A DNA stretch of 64,000 nucleotides from Vibrio sp. NTOU-M3 (lineage in GTDB: Bacteria > Pseudomonadota > Gammaproteobacteria > Enterobacterales > Vibrionaceae). The notes under the pieces are model-generated. The model was not told where the DNA came from, searched no databases, and worked only from the letters and a program-made list of their open reading frames with translations. How positions within the stretch are numbered: position 1 is the first letter of the stretch; each line of letters opens with the position of its first letter. Position numbers and translations under genes: made by a program. This document shows, piece after piece, positions 40,300 through 50,268 of the stretch. Location: the NCBI RefSeq assembly GCF_040869035.1, contig NZ_CP162100.1:248001-312000 (forward strand), written 5' to 3'.

Positions 40300-41187
40300 C
40301 TAACTAACCAAAATCGCGGTTCCAGTCACCGCAACGACTGCGCCGAGCCAAGCGTAACGATTTGGCCGTTTTTTGGTGTAGCTCCAGAGAATCGGCAACA
40401 ACATGATGGGGGTCGTGGAGGACAGTAATGCCACCATACCCACATTGCCTTGTTGTAAGGCGTATAGGATTAATGTCATCCCCACTGCCATAGCAAGGAA
40501 GCCATTAATCGCCGTAATAGTAAAAATACGTACATTCATTGGTCGGGTCGCTCTAGCAAGACGCGCCCCTGTGAATAAGAATAAGCAGTGTGCAACAAAA
40601 GCGGTGATCATACGCATTGCGGATGCTGCCACGGGGTCAATGGCTGTTTGCATTACAGGTTTAGCGATAATGCCACCAAGGGCTTGGCAGAGGGCCGCGA
40701 TCAGCCCTAGAGCAACACCGACCCATACATGGCCTTTAATTGTTTCCAGTTTATTTTCTGTTTGTCCTTTTCGGCCAAAAAAGATTGCAGTAAGAACACC
40801 AGAAAAGACCAGTGCGGCTCCAAGTAGTTCCATCGAGGTCATGCTTTCACTAAACAGAAAGTAACCCAAAACAGCAGAAAATACGGCGTGGCATGAGAAT
40901 AGCAGCCCCGCTTGACGTGGCCCCATGCGGTTAAGGCAAGCAAAGAGTGCGGTGTCACCGACAAAGATCCCGATAAATCCAGATAGCATCATGGCTGAAA
41001 TTGCGCTGACTTCAACACTGCTCCAGCCACCGGTATACAGTGCCATCAATGATAAAATAATTGAGGTGCATCCCATGCGCCATCGGCTATATGCAAAGGT
41101 ACCTAAGTGCTGAGCTGGGACGACGGAAAGTAAACTTGCAACGGCCCAAAGAAAGGCAGCGCCTAATGCAAGCCATTCATAACCCAT
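40300..41187 (-). CDS. EamA/DMT-family transporter
   Basis: The 295-residue membrane protein has about ten hydrophobic helices in two EamA repeats, about 1-140 and 155-290. The first repeat includes GFIGIFVGDTALFACLNRMG and the second NVGMVALLSSTTPIMLLPIL, both typical of drug/metabolite exporters. The substrate cannot be predicted; relatives export amino acids, nucleosides or metabolites. It lies alone between gpmM and the chemoreceptor. Confidence 0.85.
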   Translation of the reverse strand: MGYEWLALGAAFLWAVASLLSVVPAQHLGTFAYSRWRMGCTSIILSLMALYTGGWSSVEVSAISAMMLSGFIGIFVGDTALFACLNRMGPRQAGLLFSCHAVFSAVLGYFLFSESMTSMELLGAALVFSGVLTAIFFGRKGQTENKLETIKGHVWVGVALGLIAALCQALGGIIAKPVMQTAIDPVAASAMRMITAFVAHCLFLFTGARLARATRPMNVRIFTITAINGFLAMAVGMTLILYALQQGNVGMVALLSSTTPIMLLPILWSYTKKRPNRYAWLGAVVAVTGTAILVS

Positions 41188-41262
41188 GATGTGTTCATCC
41201 TTGATAAAGCGAAATGATTCTAGCTATCAATATGCCTGAAAATAATAGAGATACCAATAAAT

Positions 41263-41283
41263 AACGGGCCCTTATGGCCCGTT
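41263..41283 (-). terminator. Terminator after the chemoreceptor gene
   Basis: AACGGGCC and GGCCCGTT around CTTAT; on the minus strand it is followed by TATTTATT. Confidence 0.7.
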
Positions 41284-41302
41284 AAGTTAGTAAAGAAAAG
41301 CG

Positions 41303-43183
41303 CTAAACCTTAAATCGGCCGACTTCTTCACGCATCGAATGCGCTGAGTCATACATCTCTTGCGCACTGCTGCTGCTTTGGGTGGCTTGTAGCGCGAGGG
41401 TATCAGAGGCATCTTTAATGCCTTGTGTATTGCGGCTGATGTCTTCACTTACTGCGCGCTGCTCCTCTGCGGCGCTGGCGATCTGCAAGGCCATATCATT
41501 GATTTCATTAATAGCACTTGTGATCTCTCCTAGGCTTTCAAAGGCTTGTTGAGCGTATTCCACACTGTTGTCCGCAAGGTGGGTACTGGTCTGCATGCTT
41601 GAAACGGCTTGCTTGGTGTTATTCTGCAGCGTTTCTATCATGGTGCGGATCTCTTCTGTCGAGCCGTGGGTACGCTGACTTAAGACGCGGACTTCATCTG
41701 CCACGACGGCGAAACCTCGTCCTTGTTCACCTGCACGAGCAGCCTCGATCGCGGCATTAAGTGCCAACAGGTTGGTTTGTTCTGCGATTTCTTGAATGGT
41801 TGATAAGATTTGATTGATGCTTTGTGTGTTGCTCTCCAGCTCTGTAATGATGCTCGATGCATTGGTAACTTGCTCTGCCAATTTGACGATGGCGGAGCGG
41901 TTTTCCTGAATAACACTTTGCCCATTTTCACAAGCAGAAGCGGAGCTTTGTGAGGCGCTTGCCGTCAGCTCTGCGTGGCTAGCTACTTCCGCTGCTGTTG
42001 CTGACATTTCATGGATAGCGGTTGCGATCTGATTGACGTCGTTCTGCTGCTCCTCTACTTTTTGTGACGCTTGTGCTGAGAGTTGGTTGGCGCTTTCGGC
42101 TTGTGATGCGAGATGATTACTGTGTTCGATGATGCTTTTGAGCATGCTTTGCATCTGTGACAAGAACAGGTTGACGTGCTTGGCGAGCTCGCCGATTTCA
42201 TCCATCCGTTCAATTTTGATGCGTTGAGTCAGATCCCCCTCACCTTGGGATAAAGTGCGCAATGCATCAGACAGAGTTTGAAGAGGAAGTAACAAGCGAG
42301 TGATCACCCAAGTGCTGGCTGATGCAATCACTAAATAGAGGATGAGTGATGCAATTGCAGTGAACTGGATTTGCTCTGAGACGGAAGCAAACGCCAACTC
42401 TTTGTCTACCACAATTGCTAGTGACCAATCGGTATCTGGTACGTTTGCAACGTAAACAAGCTTGTCGCCTTGCTCAGGCCATGTCACGGTTGCTAAGTCG
42501 CGTTGATTTTGTAGCGCTTTCATTCGCTCAGGTGTCAATGCTTGGTTGATTGATGTCAGCGGTTTTTGGCTGGCGGCTTCATCCTGATAAGCGACGATAT
42601 TGTTGTTACCGTCCACCAACAAAGCAAATCCATCATTATCAAGGCTGACATTTAACACTTCTTTGATGATATTCGTGACGGGAAGGTCTGCTGCCAACAC
42701 CCCTTGTTTGTTACCAGAGAATGCTTTAGCAAAGCTCACTACGATACTGCCATCAAAATCTTGATACGGCTCAGTAATGATGAGTCCAGGTTTTTCCATC
42801 GCATCTTGGTACCAAGGACGAGTGCGAGGGTCATAATCTGCAGGCCAGTCTTCCGTTTTATCACCATAAGCGATGGAACCATCGGAAAAGCCTGCATACA
42901 CCGAAAGAAACTGGCCAGAACGTTTGGTCAAAAGCATCTCGCGATCGGCATTGTCAGCATTGAGAATAATATCTTCATTGCTCAGCATCATCTGGCTACG
43001 GATGGCTAACCAGTCACTAATGTAACGTGTGGTTGCTTGACTGACATTGGAGACTTCACCGCTTAAGGCGGAGGTGGTTTCTTGCTTTAATTGACTAACT
43101 GAAATCCATGCTTGAACGCCGCTTACAATGGCAATAATGATAGCGATAGCAATTTGTATCTTAAATTTGATGGTACTTCTCAT
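41303..43183 (-). CDS. Methyl-accepting chemotaxis protein with dCache_1 amino-acid-type sensor
   Basis: I chose ATG 43183 because AAGGGAAGG precedes it. The 626-residue receptor has a first membrane helix (about 8-28), a periplasmic dCache_1 domain (about 35-270), a second helix (about 278-300), HAMP (about 300-355) and a signalling domain with the hairpin tip [22 protein letters not shown]. The dCache domain holds Y117, R122, W124, Y125, Y140 and D142, which match by spacing the amino-acid-binding motif known from Pseudomonas PctA. A further Asp is at 166. It is therefore likely to sense amino acids. No pentapeptide methyl-enzyme tether is visible at the C-terminus. Confidence 0.92.
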   Translation of the reverse strand: MRSTIKFKIQIAIAIIIAIVSGVQAWISVSQLKQETTSALSGEVSNVSQATTRYISDWLAIRSQMMLSNEDIILNADNADREMLLTKRSGQFLSVYAGFSDGSIAYGDKTEDWPADYDPRTRPWYQDAMEKPGLIITEPYQDFDGSIVVSFAKAFSGNKQGVLAADLPVTNIIKEVLNVSLDNDGFALLVDGNNNIVAYQDEAASQKPLTSINQALTPERMKALQNQRDLATVTWPEQGDKLVYVANVPDTDWSLAIVVDKELAFASVSEQIQFTAIASLILYLVIASASTWVITRLLLPLQTLSDALRTLSQGEGDLTQRIKIERMDEIGELAKHVNLFLSQMQSMLKSIIEHSNHLASQAESANQLSAQASQKVEEQQNDVNQIATAIHEMSATAAEVASHAELTASASQSSASACENGQSVIQENRSAIVKLAEQVTNASSIITELESNTQSINQILSTIQEIAEQTNLLALNAAIEAARAGEQGRGFAVVADEVRVLSQRTHGSTEEIRTMIETLQNNTKQAVSSMQTSTHLADNSVEYAQQAFESLGEITSAINEINDMALQIASAAEEQRAVSEDISRNTQGIKDASDTLALQATQSSSSAQEMYDSAHSMREEVGRFKV

Positions 43184-43423
43184 GGCCTTCCCTTTACATA
43201 CAGACAACAACAGAGAACGTTTATAAAAGCAGTTTTTACTAGTTGATTAGACTAGATGTATAACTGTGCTCAATATAAAGACGTGGTTATGATACGCCTG
43301 AGTCGACGGTTATCTGGATGCTATAAAAATAAACTATGGAATTATTTGATCTGCTTATCCATTCAACGAATTGACTGGTCTAGGAAGGTGGTGATTATTA
43401 ATATTTATTATGGGAGTGTGACG

Positions 43424-43446
43424 CCCTACCCAAATTTTGGGTAGGG
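43424..43446. terminator. Near-perfect 11-bp palindrome after the DASS transporter gene
   Basis: CCCTACCCAAA and TTTGGGTAGGG flank a single T. It lies 13 bases beyond the stop of the minus-strand DASS gene and is not followed by a clear T-tract there. It may be a weak terminator or a 3' end stabiliser. Confidence 0.55.
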
Positions 43447-43458
43447 TATCAAGTGCGG

Positions 43459-44874
43459 TTAATGGAGTAAAAATATGGCTAAGTAAACAAGCAGCAGCCC
43501 AATAACACCGATTATGATGCCGGTTTTTGCCATGTCTTTGCTTTCGATAAGACCCGTCGAGTAGGCCAGTGAATTCGGTGGGGTTGATACGGGTAAGATC
43601 ATGCCGAGAGATGCGGAGAAGGCGACAACCACCAACAAGCTCTGTAAGCCACCAAACTCGACGAGACTAGGCATGGATGCACCAATGGCGGCAGCAATGG
43701 GCATTAGCAAGTTTGCGGTCGCGGTGTTGGACATAAAATTCGCCATTAACCAACATACAATAGATAACGTGATAATGACGGCTGCCGCTGAAAGTGATTC
43801 ATAGTCAATGGCATGTGCAAGCGCGACGGCAAGCCCCGTTTTGTCGAGGGCAATCCCTATCGCAATACCCCCCGCAACTAACCAGAGTACATCCCAGTTG
43901 ATTTGTTTTAATTCTGTCTTGCCCATAATGCCTGTTAACGTGAACACGGCCAGCGGAATAATGGAAACCACATAAGTATTCATTCCATGTAGTTTCGTGG
44001 TCATCCAAAGCAAAATCGTGGCCGAAAAGGTGGCATAAACCACGATAGCCCGCCAATTACGCTGAAACTTTCCGTCCAGTTTGAGCGCCATGTGTTGCTG
44101 TTGGGATGGAAACAGCTTCTGCAACAGCAACCAAGCTATAGCCAACTGTACCGTGACAAAAGGTAGGCCCATCATCATCCAGCTCAGAAAATCAATGCTG
44201 TTTTCACCAGTAAGGTATTGCAATGCAATCGCGTTAGGTGGCGTACCGATTGGGGTGGCGATCCCGCCAGTGTTCGCTGCGATGGGGATACACAACACTA
44301 ATGCTTTAATGCCTAAATCCCCTTTGGGCGCGGAAGCCACAATAGGGCCGAGTAGTGCAAGCATCATGACCGTGGTGGCTGTATTGGACATAAACATAGA
44401 AAATACGGCGGTAATTAGCATTAATCCAAGCATGATGAACTTGGGTTGGGTACCAAAGGGTTTCAGTAATACGCGAGCAAGGTTGTTGTCGAGTTGGTAT
44501 TTGGAAGCGGCTATGGCCAGTGCAAACCCACCCATGAATAAGATAATGATGGGTGAGGAGAAGGCGCTAAAAATATCGGTGTATTTGATTAACTCGCCTA
44601 AATCATGACCTGTGGGTGGAGTGCGAAACCAATGCAACCCTTTATCTGAAATCATTACCAATTCCAGTGCGATGATCAGGATAGATGTAGCAAAAACCGG
44701 GACAGGTTCAAGTACCCATAACAAGGCTGCAAGAAGAAAGATCGCCAACAATCGGTGCTGAATTAAAGTGAGATCGTCGATAGGGATGGCATCGATGGGC
44801 AGCATGAGAAGCAGCAAAGGCAACCCAAAGCAGATTGCGAGTTTGAACAGTATGGCAGCATCGATTTTGGGCAT
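43459..44874 (-). CDS. SLC13/DASS-family sodium:anion (dicarboxylate) symporter
   Basis: The 471-residue (from ATG 44874; GTG 44883 is also possible) membrane protein has many helices. Two SNT motifs, SNTATTVMMLAL and MSNTATANLLMPIAAAIG, are diagnostic of DASS carriers, where they bind sodium and the substrate carboxylates. It probably imports succinate, malate or a related dicarboxylate; sulfate or citrate are alternatives within the family. GGIATPIGTPPN and the late LPVSTPPNSLAYSTG also fit. No regulator or co-transcribed gene is adjacent. Confidence 0.9.
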   Translation of the reverse strand: MPKIDAAILFKLAICFGLPLLLLMLPIDAIPIDDLTLIQHRLLAIFLLAALLWVLEPVPVFATSILIIALELVMISDKGLHWFRTPPTGHDLGELIKYTDIFSAFSSPIIILFMGGFALAIAASKYQLDNNLARVLLKPFGTQPKFIMLGLMLITAVFSMFMSNTATTVMMLALLGPIVASAPKGDLGIKALVLCIPIAANTGGIATPIGTPPNAIALQYLTGENSIDFLSWMMMGLPFVTVQLAIAWLLLQKLFPSQQQHMALKLDGKFQRNWRAIVVYATFSATILLWMTTKLHGMNTYVVSIIPLAVFTLTGIMGKTELKQINWDVLWLVAGGIAIGIALDKTGLAVALAHAIDYESLSAAAVIITLSIVCWLMANFMSNTATANLLMPIAAAIGASMPSLVEFGGLQSLLVVVAFSASLGMILPVSTPPNSLAYSTGLIESKDMAKTGIIIGVIGLLLVYLAIFLLH

Positions 44875-45000
44875 AAGCAACACCGAACAAGAGAAGATAA
44901 TTGCTAGATTAATCGAGATGGATTTTGCCTTCCTCGACGAGAGTTAGAGTTTTGAAAAATAATAAAATTTGTTGTTAATGGTTTGTTTTTCGTCAATAAA

Positions 45001-45025
45001 AAAGGCCTTGCTTAGCAAGGCCTTT
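45001..45025 (-). terminator. Terminator after psd
   Basis: AAAGGCCTTGC and GCAAGGCCTTT around TTA, with a T-run on the minus strand. Confidence 0.9.
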
Positions 45026-45042
45026 AAAGTTCAGTCGACGTG

Positions 45043-45936
45043 TTATTCTGCTTGTTCGGTGCTGGCGTCTTGTTGCTCGATAGCTTGGTGGGCGTAAGGA
45101 GTTCCCATTACCGTGGCTTGATTAAGCAGCATGCTGTCATCGAAGCATACATTGCCTTTCGCAAACAGGTTGATGACGGTTGAACCGAGTTTAAAGCGGC
45201 CCATTTCTTCGCCTTTCTTCAACACCACAGCGTTGTTGCCATCAGCTGGGTAATCCCAACGGTAAACCGTATTACCACGTGGTGGTGTTACGGTTCCTGC
45301 CCAAATAAGCTCGATACTGCCTACAATCGTTGCACCTACCAAAATTTGCGCCATAGGGCCAAATTTGGTGTCAAAAATACAGACGACGCGTTCATTGCGA
45401 GCAAAAAGATTTGGGACATTTTCTGCCGTCAGTGGGTTTACAGAGAACAGATCACCCGGGATGTAAATCATTTGACGTAGCACACCATCACAAGGCATGT
45501 GTACACGGTGGTAATCACGAGGCGACAGATAAAGCGTCGCAAATTCACCATCTGCAAATTCTTCTGCAAGTTTATTGTCGCCACCAAGTAGCTCAAGCGC
45601 TGTGTAATCGTGTCCTTTAGCTTGGATCAACTTACCGTCTTGGATAGGGCCAAATTGGCTTACACATGCGTCGGCTGGGTGAGTAATGAGTTGCTCGCCT
45701 TCAGCGATAGGACGCGCCCCGTCTTTGAGTTCGCGAACGAAAAATTCGTTGAACGTCTTGAAGTAAGCCGGATCTGAATGTTGGGCCTCTTCCATGTTGA
45801 CGTTGTATTGTTTGATGAACCAGCGAATGATGGCGGTGGTCAGACTGCCTGCTTTTGCAGAAGCCAATTTACCCACTAGTCGGGTTAGCCCGTGTTGTGG
45901 GAGCCAATATTGCAGTCCAACTTTAAACTTATCCAT
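45043..45936 (-). CDS. psd: Phosphatidylserine decarboxylase proenzyme
   Basis: Psd makes phosphatidylethanolamine at the inner membrane. The 297-residue proenzyme self-cleaves at the LGST motif, visible as [11 protein letters not shown] near residue 253, giving a large beta chain and a small pyruvoyl alpha chain. [10 protein letters not shown] near 64, ADACVSQFG near 88 and [11 protein letters not shown] near 140 are conserved. It lies downstream of rsgA on the same strand, separated by about 100 bases, as in E. coli. Confidence 0.95.
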   Translation of the reverse strand: MDKFKVGLQYWLPQHGLTRLVGKLASAKAGSLTTAIIRWFIKQYNVNMEEAQHSDPAYFKTFNEFFVRELKDGARPIAEGEQLITHPADACVSQFGPIQDGKLIQAKGHDYTALELLGGDNKLAEEFADGEFATLYLSPRDYHRVHMPCDGVLRQMIYIPGDLFSVNPLTAENVPNLFARNERVVCIFDTKFGPMAQILVGATIVGSIELIWAGTVTPPRGNTVYRWDYPADGNNAVVLKKGEEMGRFKLGSTVINLFAKGNVCFDDSMLLNQATVMGTPYAHQAIEQQDASTEQAE

Positions 45937-46038
45937 GGTTACAATTCCAATGTTAACGTTATGCTTACTTTTGGGCGCGAGATACTACTCAACTTTTGTG
46001 CAAAAGTCAGTACTTACCGTAGAGCTTTTACTTAAGAC

Positions 46039-47094
46039 TTAAAGATCTGCTTTCTTATTGCGTGAGTATTGGCGATTGGCTTTCACTTCGACCATGCTCT
46101 CTAAAATTCGGTGGTAGTTTTCAAAACGAATTTCACTGATTTCACCGTTCTCTACCGCTTCTCGCAATACGCAGCCTGGATCATCTAAGTGTTTACAGTC
46201 TCTAAACTTACAGCCGCCTAAATAAGGTTTGAACTCAACAAATGCCTTGGTGACTTCTTCTGCTTCAAGGTGCCACAAGCCAAACTCTCGAACGCCTGGT
46301 GAGTCGATAAGATCACCACCACTAGGAATGTGGTACAAACGTGAAGCTGTTGTTGTGTGCTGACCTAAACCGGAGTTTTCCGATACTTCACCTTCTTCAA
46401 CGTTCAGCTCAGGCAGTAGCGCATTGACGAGGCTTGATTTCCCAACCCCTGATTGACCCACAAAGATATTAATGCGGTCGGTCAGCTGTGCTTCTAGCTC
46501 TGGAATGCCTTCACCTGTTTGTTTACTCACCAACAGCACTTTGTATCCGATCGCTTCATAATCGCTAAGCCAGTCTTGATACATCTCTAACTGCTCTTGA
46601 TCCAATAAGTCGATTTTATTGAGAACAATCAGTGGTGCAATACCAAGCACTTCGGATGCAACCAGATAGCGATCAATGATATTTAGAGAGAGCTCTGGAA
46701 GCACGGAAGAAACAATCACCATTTGATCAACGTTTGCAGCAACGGGCTTTAAGCCGTCATAGTAATCGGGGCGTGTTAATATGGAGGTTCGTGGCTCTAC
46801 TGCCTCAACCACGCCAGAGATCCCAGCCATAGACTCAAGGCCAGGACGCCACAGGACCTTATCACCAGAAACCAGCGTCTCGATACCTCGACGTAAGTTG
46901 CAGCGATGAATTTCTTGGGTTTCGCTATCTTCGATATCGGCGTGTTGACCAAAACGTGTGATCACTAGGCCAGACTTGCTGCCACCCAGCATGGACTCAT
47001 CCCATTGGACGGTCTCTTCTTGCTTGAGTTTACGTTTTTGGTTACTGCGTACACGTCGCACTTGACCTTTGGTCAACTTTTTCTTCTTTGCCAC
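46039..47094 (-). CDS. rsgA: Ribosome small subunit-dependent GTPase RsgA
   Basis: RsgA is a circularly permuted GTPase involved in late 30S maturation. The 351-residue protein has an N-terminal basic region and OB-fold (about 40-110), then GTPase motifs in permuted order: NKIDL (G4), [12 protein letters not shown] (G1) and DSPGVREFG (G3). A C-terminal zinc site with [14 protein letters not shown] follows. It is divergent from orn, with a shared 142-base promoter region, and lies immediately upstream of psd. Confidence 0.96.
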   Translation of the reverse strand: MAKKKKLTKGQVRRVRSNQKRKLKQEETVQWDESMLGGSKSGLVITRFGQHADIEDSETQEIHRCNLRRGIETLVSGDKVLWRPGLESMAGISGVVEAVEPRTSILTRPDYYDGLKPVAANVDQMVIVSSVLPELSLNIIDRYLVASEVLGIAPLIVLNKIDLLDQEQLEMYQDWLSDYEAIGYKVLLVSKQTGEGIPELEAQLTDRINIFVGQSGVGKSSLVNALLPELNVEEGEVSENSGLGQHTTTASRLYHIPSGGDLIDSPGVREFGLWHLEAEEVTKAFVEFKPYLGGCKFRDCKHLDDPGCVLREAVENGEISEIRFENYHRILESMVEVKANRQYSRNKKADL

Positions 47095-47236
47095 AATTCT
47101 CTACTTTGCAGTTATCGCTAATCAATAGTTTGCACTGATGTGATGGTGCGAGTCGTTACGCATCAGCAAAACTATCTTGGGTATTCGAATTTGGGTATAG
47201 TACCTTTTTTATGAGTAAACAAATAGGCAACGATTT

Positions 47237-47782
47237 ATGTCCTTTAGTGATCAGAACTTAATTTGGATTGATCTGGAGATGACAGGGTTGGACCCGGAAA
47301 CCCACAAAGTAATTGAAATTGCGACCATAGTGACAGACAGCGAACTGAACGTGCTTGCAGAGGGACCAGTACTTGCTATCCATCAACCAGAAGAAGAACT
47401 GGCAAAAATGGACGAGTGGTGTACGACGACTCATACTGGCAGTGGATTAGTGGAACGTGTGAGAGCAAGTCAGGTGACAGAAGCGCAAGCTGTCACTGAG
47501 ACAATTGAATTCCTTAAGAAATGGGTTCCTGAAGGAAAGTCGCCAATCTGTGGCAATAGTGTAGGTCAAGATCGCCGCTTCCTATACAAACACATGCCGG
47601 AACTCGAGCAATACTTCCATTACCGTTACATTGATGTCAGTACCCTTAAAGAGTTGACGCGTCGTTGGCAGCCAGAAGTGTTAGATGGGTTCTCTAAGCA
47701 AGGGAGCCACCTTGCATTAGATGACATCCGAGAGTCTATTGCCGAGCTGAAGTACTATCGTCAGACAATATTCTCGATTTAA
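47237..47782 (+). CDS. orn: Oligoribonuclease
   Basis: Orn degrades short RNA (2-5 nt) and pGpG from c-di-GMP turnover, and is essential in many gammaproteobacteria. The 181-residue DEDDh exonuclease has [13 protein letters not shown] (first D/E pair) and [25 protein letters not shown] near 110-125, and [14 protein letters not shown] with the last catalytic residues. A terminator follows. Confidence 0.96.
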   Translation: MSFSDQNLIWIDLEMTGLDPETHKVIEIATIVTDSELNVLAEGPVLAIHQPEEELAKMDEWCTTTHTGSGLVERVRASQVTEAQAVTETIEFLKKWVPEGKSPICGNSVGQDRRFLYKHMPELEQYFHYRYIDVSTLKELTRRWQPEVLDGFSKQGSHLALDDIRESIAELKYYRQTIFSI

Positions 47783-47800
47783 GCGTATTAACGTTGATTG

Positions 47801-47829
47801 AAGCCAGCCCATTCGGTGCTGGCTTTTTT
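47801..47829 (+). terminator. Terminator after orn
   Basis: AAGCCAGC and GCTGGCTT flank a 9-base loop, then TTTT. On the minus strand it could also help end the lipoprotein gene at 47832. Confidence 0.85.
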
Positions 47830-47831
47830 CA

Positions 47832-48530
47832 TTATGGGACGGGTAAAAAGGCGAACTGAGCCACGCCATGGACCACTTTCGTGATACTTCGATTGGTGCT
47901 GTCTGCCACGATCAATGCCATCATATCTTGCACCATCACCATTTTTGCAAACAAGCGATCAAAGCTGGTGTCGTATTCGGTTTCGCTCATTCGGTTACTG
48001 AGTAAAAAAAGCTCACCATTGCTATCTCGGCGTTTATAGAGTCGCCAAACAAAAATTTCGATGTTTCTGGCGCTGTTATACAAGGCTTGTTCATCGAGTG
48101 AGTCGAGAATAAAAAACTCTTGCTGGTGGTTGTAGGAGCGACGCAACATTTCGGTTAAGCCTACAATCACGGCAAACACTCTATCGCCTTCAAACGTTTC
48201 ATCAAATCCTAATAGAATGGCATCGACACCCGTTTTACCATTCAATTCATCGAAAACCAGCTTGGGAAGAGTAAGTTCTTCGGCTGGGCCAAAAATTTGT
48301 AACAGGCGATCATCGATGGTTTTTCCTGGTGACTTTTTTAGCTGATTGGGGTTACGAACATAGAGTTTTCGAGTGAGGGTCTCCATCATTTCTTTTTGTT
48401 GTTTTGCATGGACATCCATGACAAAGTCGATATCACTCTTACCAAGGTTTCTTACCGGTTTTGGAATAGAGGAACACCCGCTAAGCAAAAAGGCAAGGCA
48501 GGTGAGTAGCAAAAAAGAATAGTGGGTCAT
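47832..48530 (-). CDS. Hypothetical lipoprotein
   Basis: The 232-residue product (ATG 48530; an in-frame ATG at 48551 is an alternative) has a lipoprotein signal ending in LLSGC. The body has FGPAEELTLPKLVFDELNGKTGVDAILLGFDETF-type segments and a longer helix-rich C-terminus, with no motif I recognise. Conserved position between orn and the tRNA array argues that it is real. Function unknown. Confidence 0.8.
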   Translation of the reverse strand: MTHYSFLLLTCLAFLLSGCSSIPKPVRNLGKSDIDFVMDVHAKQQKEMMETLTRKLYVRNPNQLKKSPGKTIDDRLLQIFGPAEELTLPKLVFDELNGKTGVDAILLGFDETFEGDRVFAVIVGLTEMLRRSYNHQQEFFILDSLDEQALYNSARNIEIFVWRLYKRRDSNGELFLLSNRMSETEYDTSFDRLFAKMVMVQDMMALIVADSTNRSITKVVHGVAQFAFLPVP

Positions 48531-48551
48531 TGTGCTAAAAAATCGATCCAT

Positions 48552-48903
48552 GATAGCTGTTTAGATGTCCTATTCATTACGTCAAAAAATATGATGCTAC
48601 GGTTGTTATAACGTAAAAGAGCCGCTGTGAGCCAGAATCTAGCTCAGAGTGATCGGCGATTTGTGCGTTTTGCTCGCATTTAGTTGATGAGAAAGAAAGA
48701 TTTTTGGGTGTAAGATCACCGTGTTCATAATGGTATTAATCGATGTCTTTGAAGGATGTAAAGTCTTGTTGATTAGGAAATATACGGTTTTGTGTGCTTT
48801 TTCATCAATCAGAGAAAAAATAGATTTTTTTTGCTAGAAGGACTTGCATCACAAAAAAATGCTCTTATAATTCGCAGCCCTAAACGACGGAAACGTTGTT
48901 GAT
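48552..48903. other. Gap upstream of the tRNA array
   Basis: This 352-base gap holds no credible coding frame. The only clear element is a strong promoter near its right end (48844-48871, listed separately). It is AT-rich, typical of a promoter-upstream region. Confidence 0.7.
48844..48871 (+). promoter_or_regulatory. Strong sigma-70 promoter of the tRNA array
   Basis: TTGCAT (-35) and a perfect TATAAT (-10) are 16 bases apart, followed by a GC-rich segment (TCGCAGCCC) typical of stringently controlled stable-RNA promoters. It lies 33 bases upstream of the first tRNA. Confidence 0.85.
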
Positions 48904-48979
48904 GCGACACTAGCTCAGTTGGTAGAGCGCAACCTTGCCAAGGTTGAGGTCACGAGTTCGAACCTCGTGTGTCGCTCCA
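48904..48979 (+). tRNA. tRNA-Gly (GCC), copy 1
   Basis: Full 76-nt cloverleaf from GCGACAC to the encoded CCA. Anticodon loop TTGCCAA gives GCC. Confidence 0.97.
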
Positions 48980-49021
48980 GTTTAATGGTCTTCATCGTAC
49001 CTAACGGTGACACAATACGGA

Positions 49022-49098
<77 letters not shown>

Positions 49099-49131
49099 AA
49101 ATTCAGTTCTCATCGTACTTAACGATGACAT

Positions 49132-49207
49132 GCGACACTAGCTCAGTTGGTAGAGCGCAACCTTGCCAAGGTTGAGGTCACGAGTTCGAACCTCGTGTGT
49201 CGCTCCA
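49132..49207 (+). tRNA. tRNA-Gly (GCC), copy 2
   Basis: Identical 76-nt gene to copy 1, with CCA encoded. Confidence 0.97.
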
Positions 49208-49249
49208 ATTTGAAGGTCTTCATCGTACCTAACGGTGATACAATACGGA

Positions 49250-49326
<77 letters not shown>

Positions 49327-49359
49327 AAATTCAGTTCTCATCGTACTTAACGATGACAT

Positions 49360-49435
49360 GCGACACTAGCTCAGTTGGTAGAGCGCAACCTTGCCAAGGT
49401 TGAGGTCACGAGTTCGAACCTCGTGTGTCGCTCCA
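49360..49435 (+). tRNA. tRNA-Gly (GCC), copy 3
   Basis: Identical 76-nt gene with CCA encoded. Confidence 0.97.
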
Positions 49436-49477
49436 GTTTGAAGGTCTTCATCGTACCTAACGGTGATAAAATACGGA

Positions 49478-49554
<77 letters not shown>

Positions 49555-49586
49555 AATTCAGTTCTCATCGTACTTAACGATGACAT

Positions 49587-49662
49587 GCGACACTAGCTCA
49601 GTTGGTAGAGCGCAACCTTGCCAAGGTTGAGGTCACGAGTTCGAACCTCGTGTGTCGCTCCA
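49587..49662 (+). tRNA. tRNA-Gly (GCC), copy 4
   Basis: Identical 76-nt gene with CCA encoded. This copy and the next are adjacent without an intervening fMet gene. Confidence 0.97.
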
Positions 49663-49696
49663 GTTTATAAGTTCTTATCGTACTTAACGATAACAT

Positions 49697-49772
49697 GCGA
49701 CACTAGCTCAGTTGGTAGAGCGCAACCTTGCCAAGGTTGAGGTCACGAGTTCGAACCTCGTGTGTCGCTCCA
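49697..49772 (+). tRNA. tRNA-Gly (GCC), copy 5
   Basis: Identical 76-nt gene with CCA encoded. Breaks the Gly-fMet alternation, perhaps through loss of one fMet gene. Confidence 0.97.
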
Positions 49773-49827
49773 TTTATCTTAAGTGGATAGCAAAATTAAT
49801 ATCGTACTTTACGATGAAAAATTCGGA

Positions 49828-49904
<77 letters not shown>

Positions 49905-49911
49905 ATTCCTC

Positions 49912-49940
49912 TGATTCATAAATTGAATCATGCTCTTTTC
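49912..49940 (+). terminator. Probable terminator of the tRNA array
   Basis: TGATTCA and TGAATCA around TAAAT form a 7-bp stem, followed by TGCTCTTTTC. A second weak hairpin with a T-run follows at 49977-49998. Confidence 0.6.
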
Positions 49941-50089
49941 TCATGCTGTGAAGCATAATCCCTCATAAAAAATACCACTGCTTTTATTAGCGGTTTTTGT
50001 ACGTTAAATCCACGTATGCTGTCGCTTTTACGTGAATGCTTTCGTCGTATGCACCATCTGGTCGATGATATCACCATTCATTAACAGAC

Positions 50090-50098
50090 TTATCCACA
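50090..50098 (+). promoter_or_regulatory. Perfect DnaA box (+)
   Basis: TTATCCACA is identical to the high-affinity R1-type DnaA box. It faces its inverted partner 10 bases away. Confidence 0.8.
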
Positions 50099-50108
50099 TT
50101 ATCGCTTC

Positions 50109-50117
50109 TGTGGATAA
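50109..50117 (-). promoter_or_regulatory. Perfect DnaA box (-)
   Basis: TGTGGATAA is the exact reverse complement of the consensus box. The pair is head-to-head with a 10-base gap. Confidence 0.8.
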
Positions 50118-50238
50118 CTTGGTGGGTAACCTGATTTTTTGTATTGTATAAGTGGGAATTTTGAAAGATCATTTATGTGATTTAACTTTCTTTCAAAAAT
50201 GAAAAATACCGCTAATGCTATGTATTTAAAGGGAAATG

Positions 50239-50268
50239 CGATGTTTTGCGTTAGATCGCAAAGCATCG
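50239..50268. repeat. 12-bp hairpin within the datA-like region
   Basis: CGATGTTTTGCG and CGCAAAGCATCG pair over 12 positions with a single G-U, around TTAGAT. The loop region contains a GATC overlap. There is no T-tract on either strand, so it is not an obvious terminator. Confidence 0.65.

Noticed and set aside
44081-44608. 175-residue plus-strand frame inside the DASS transporter
   Set aside because: Antisense reading of membrane-helix codons gives hydrophobic-looking but meaningless protein.
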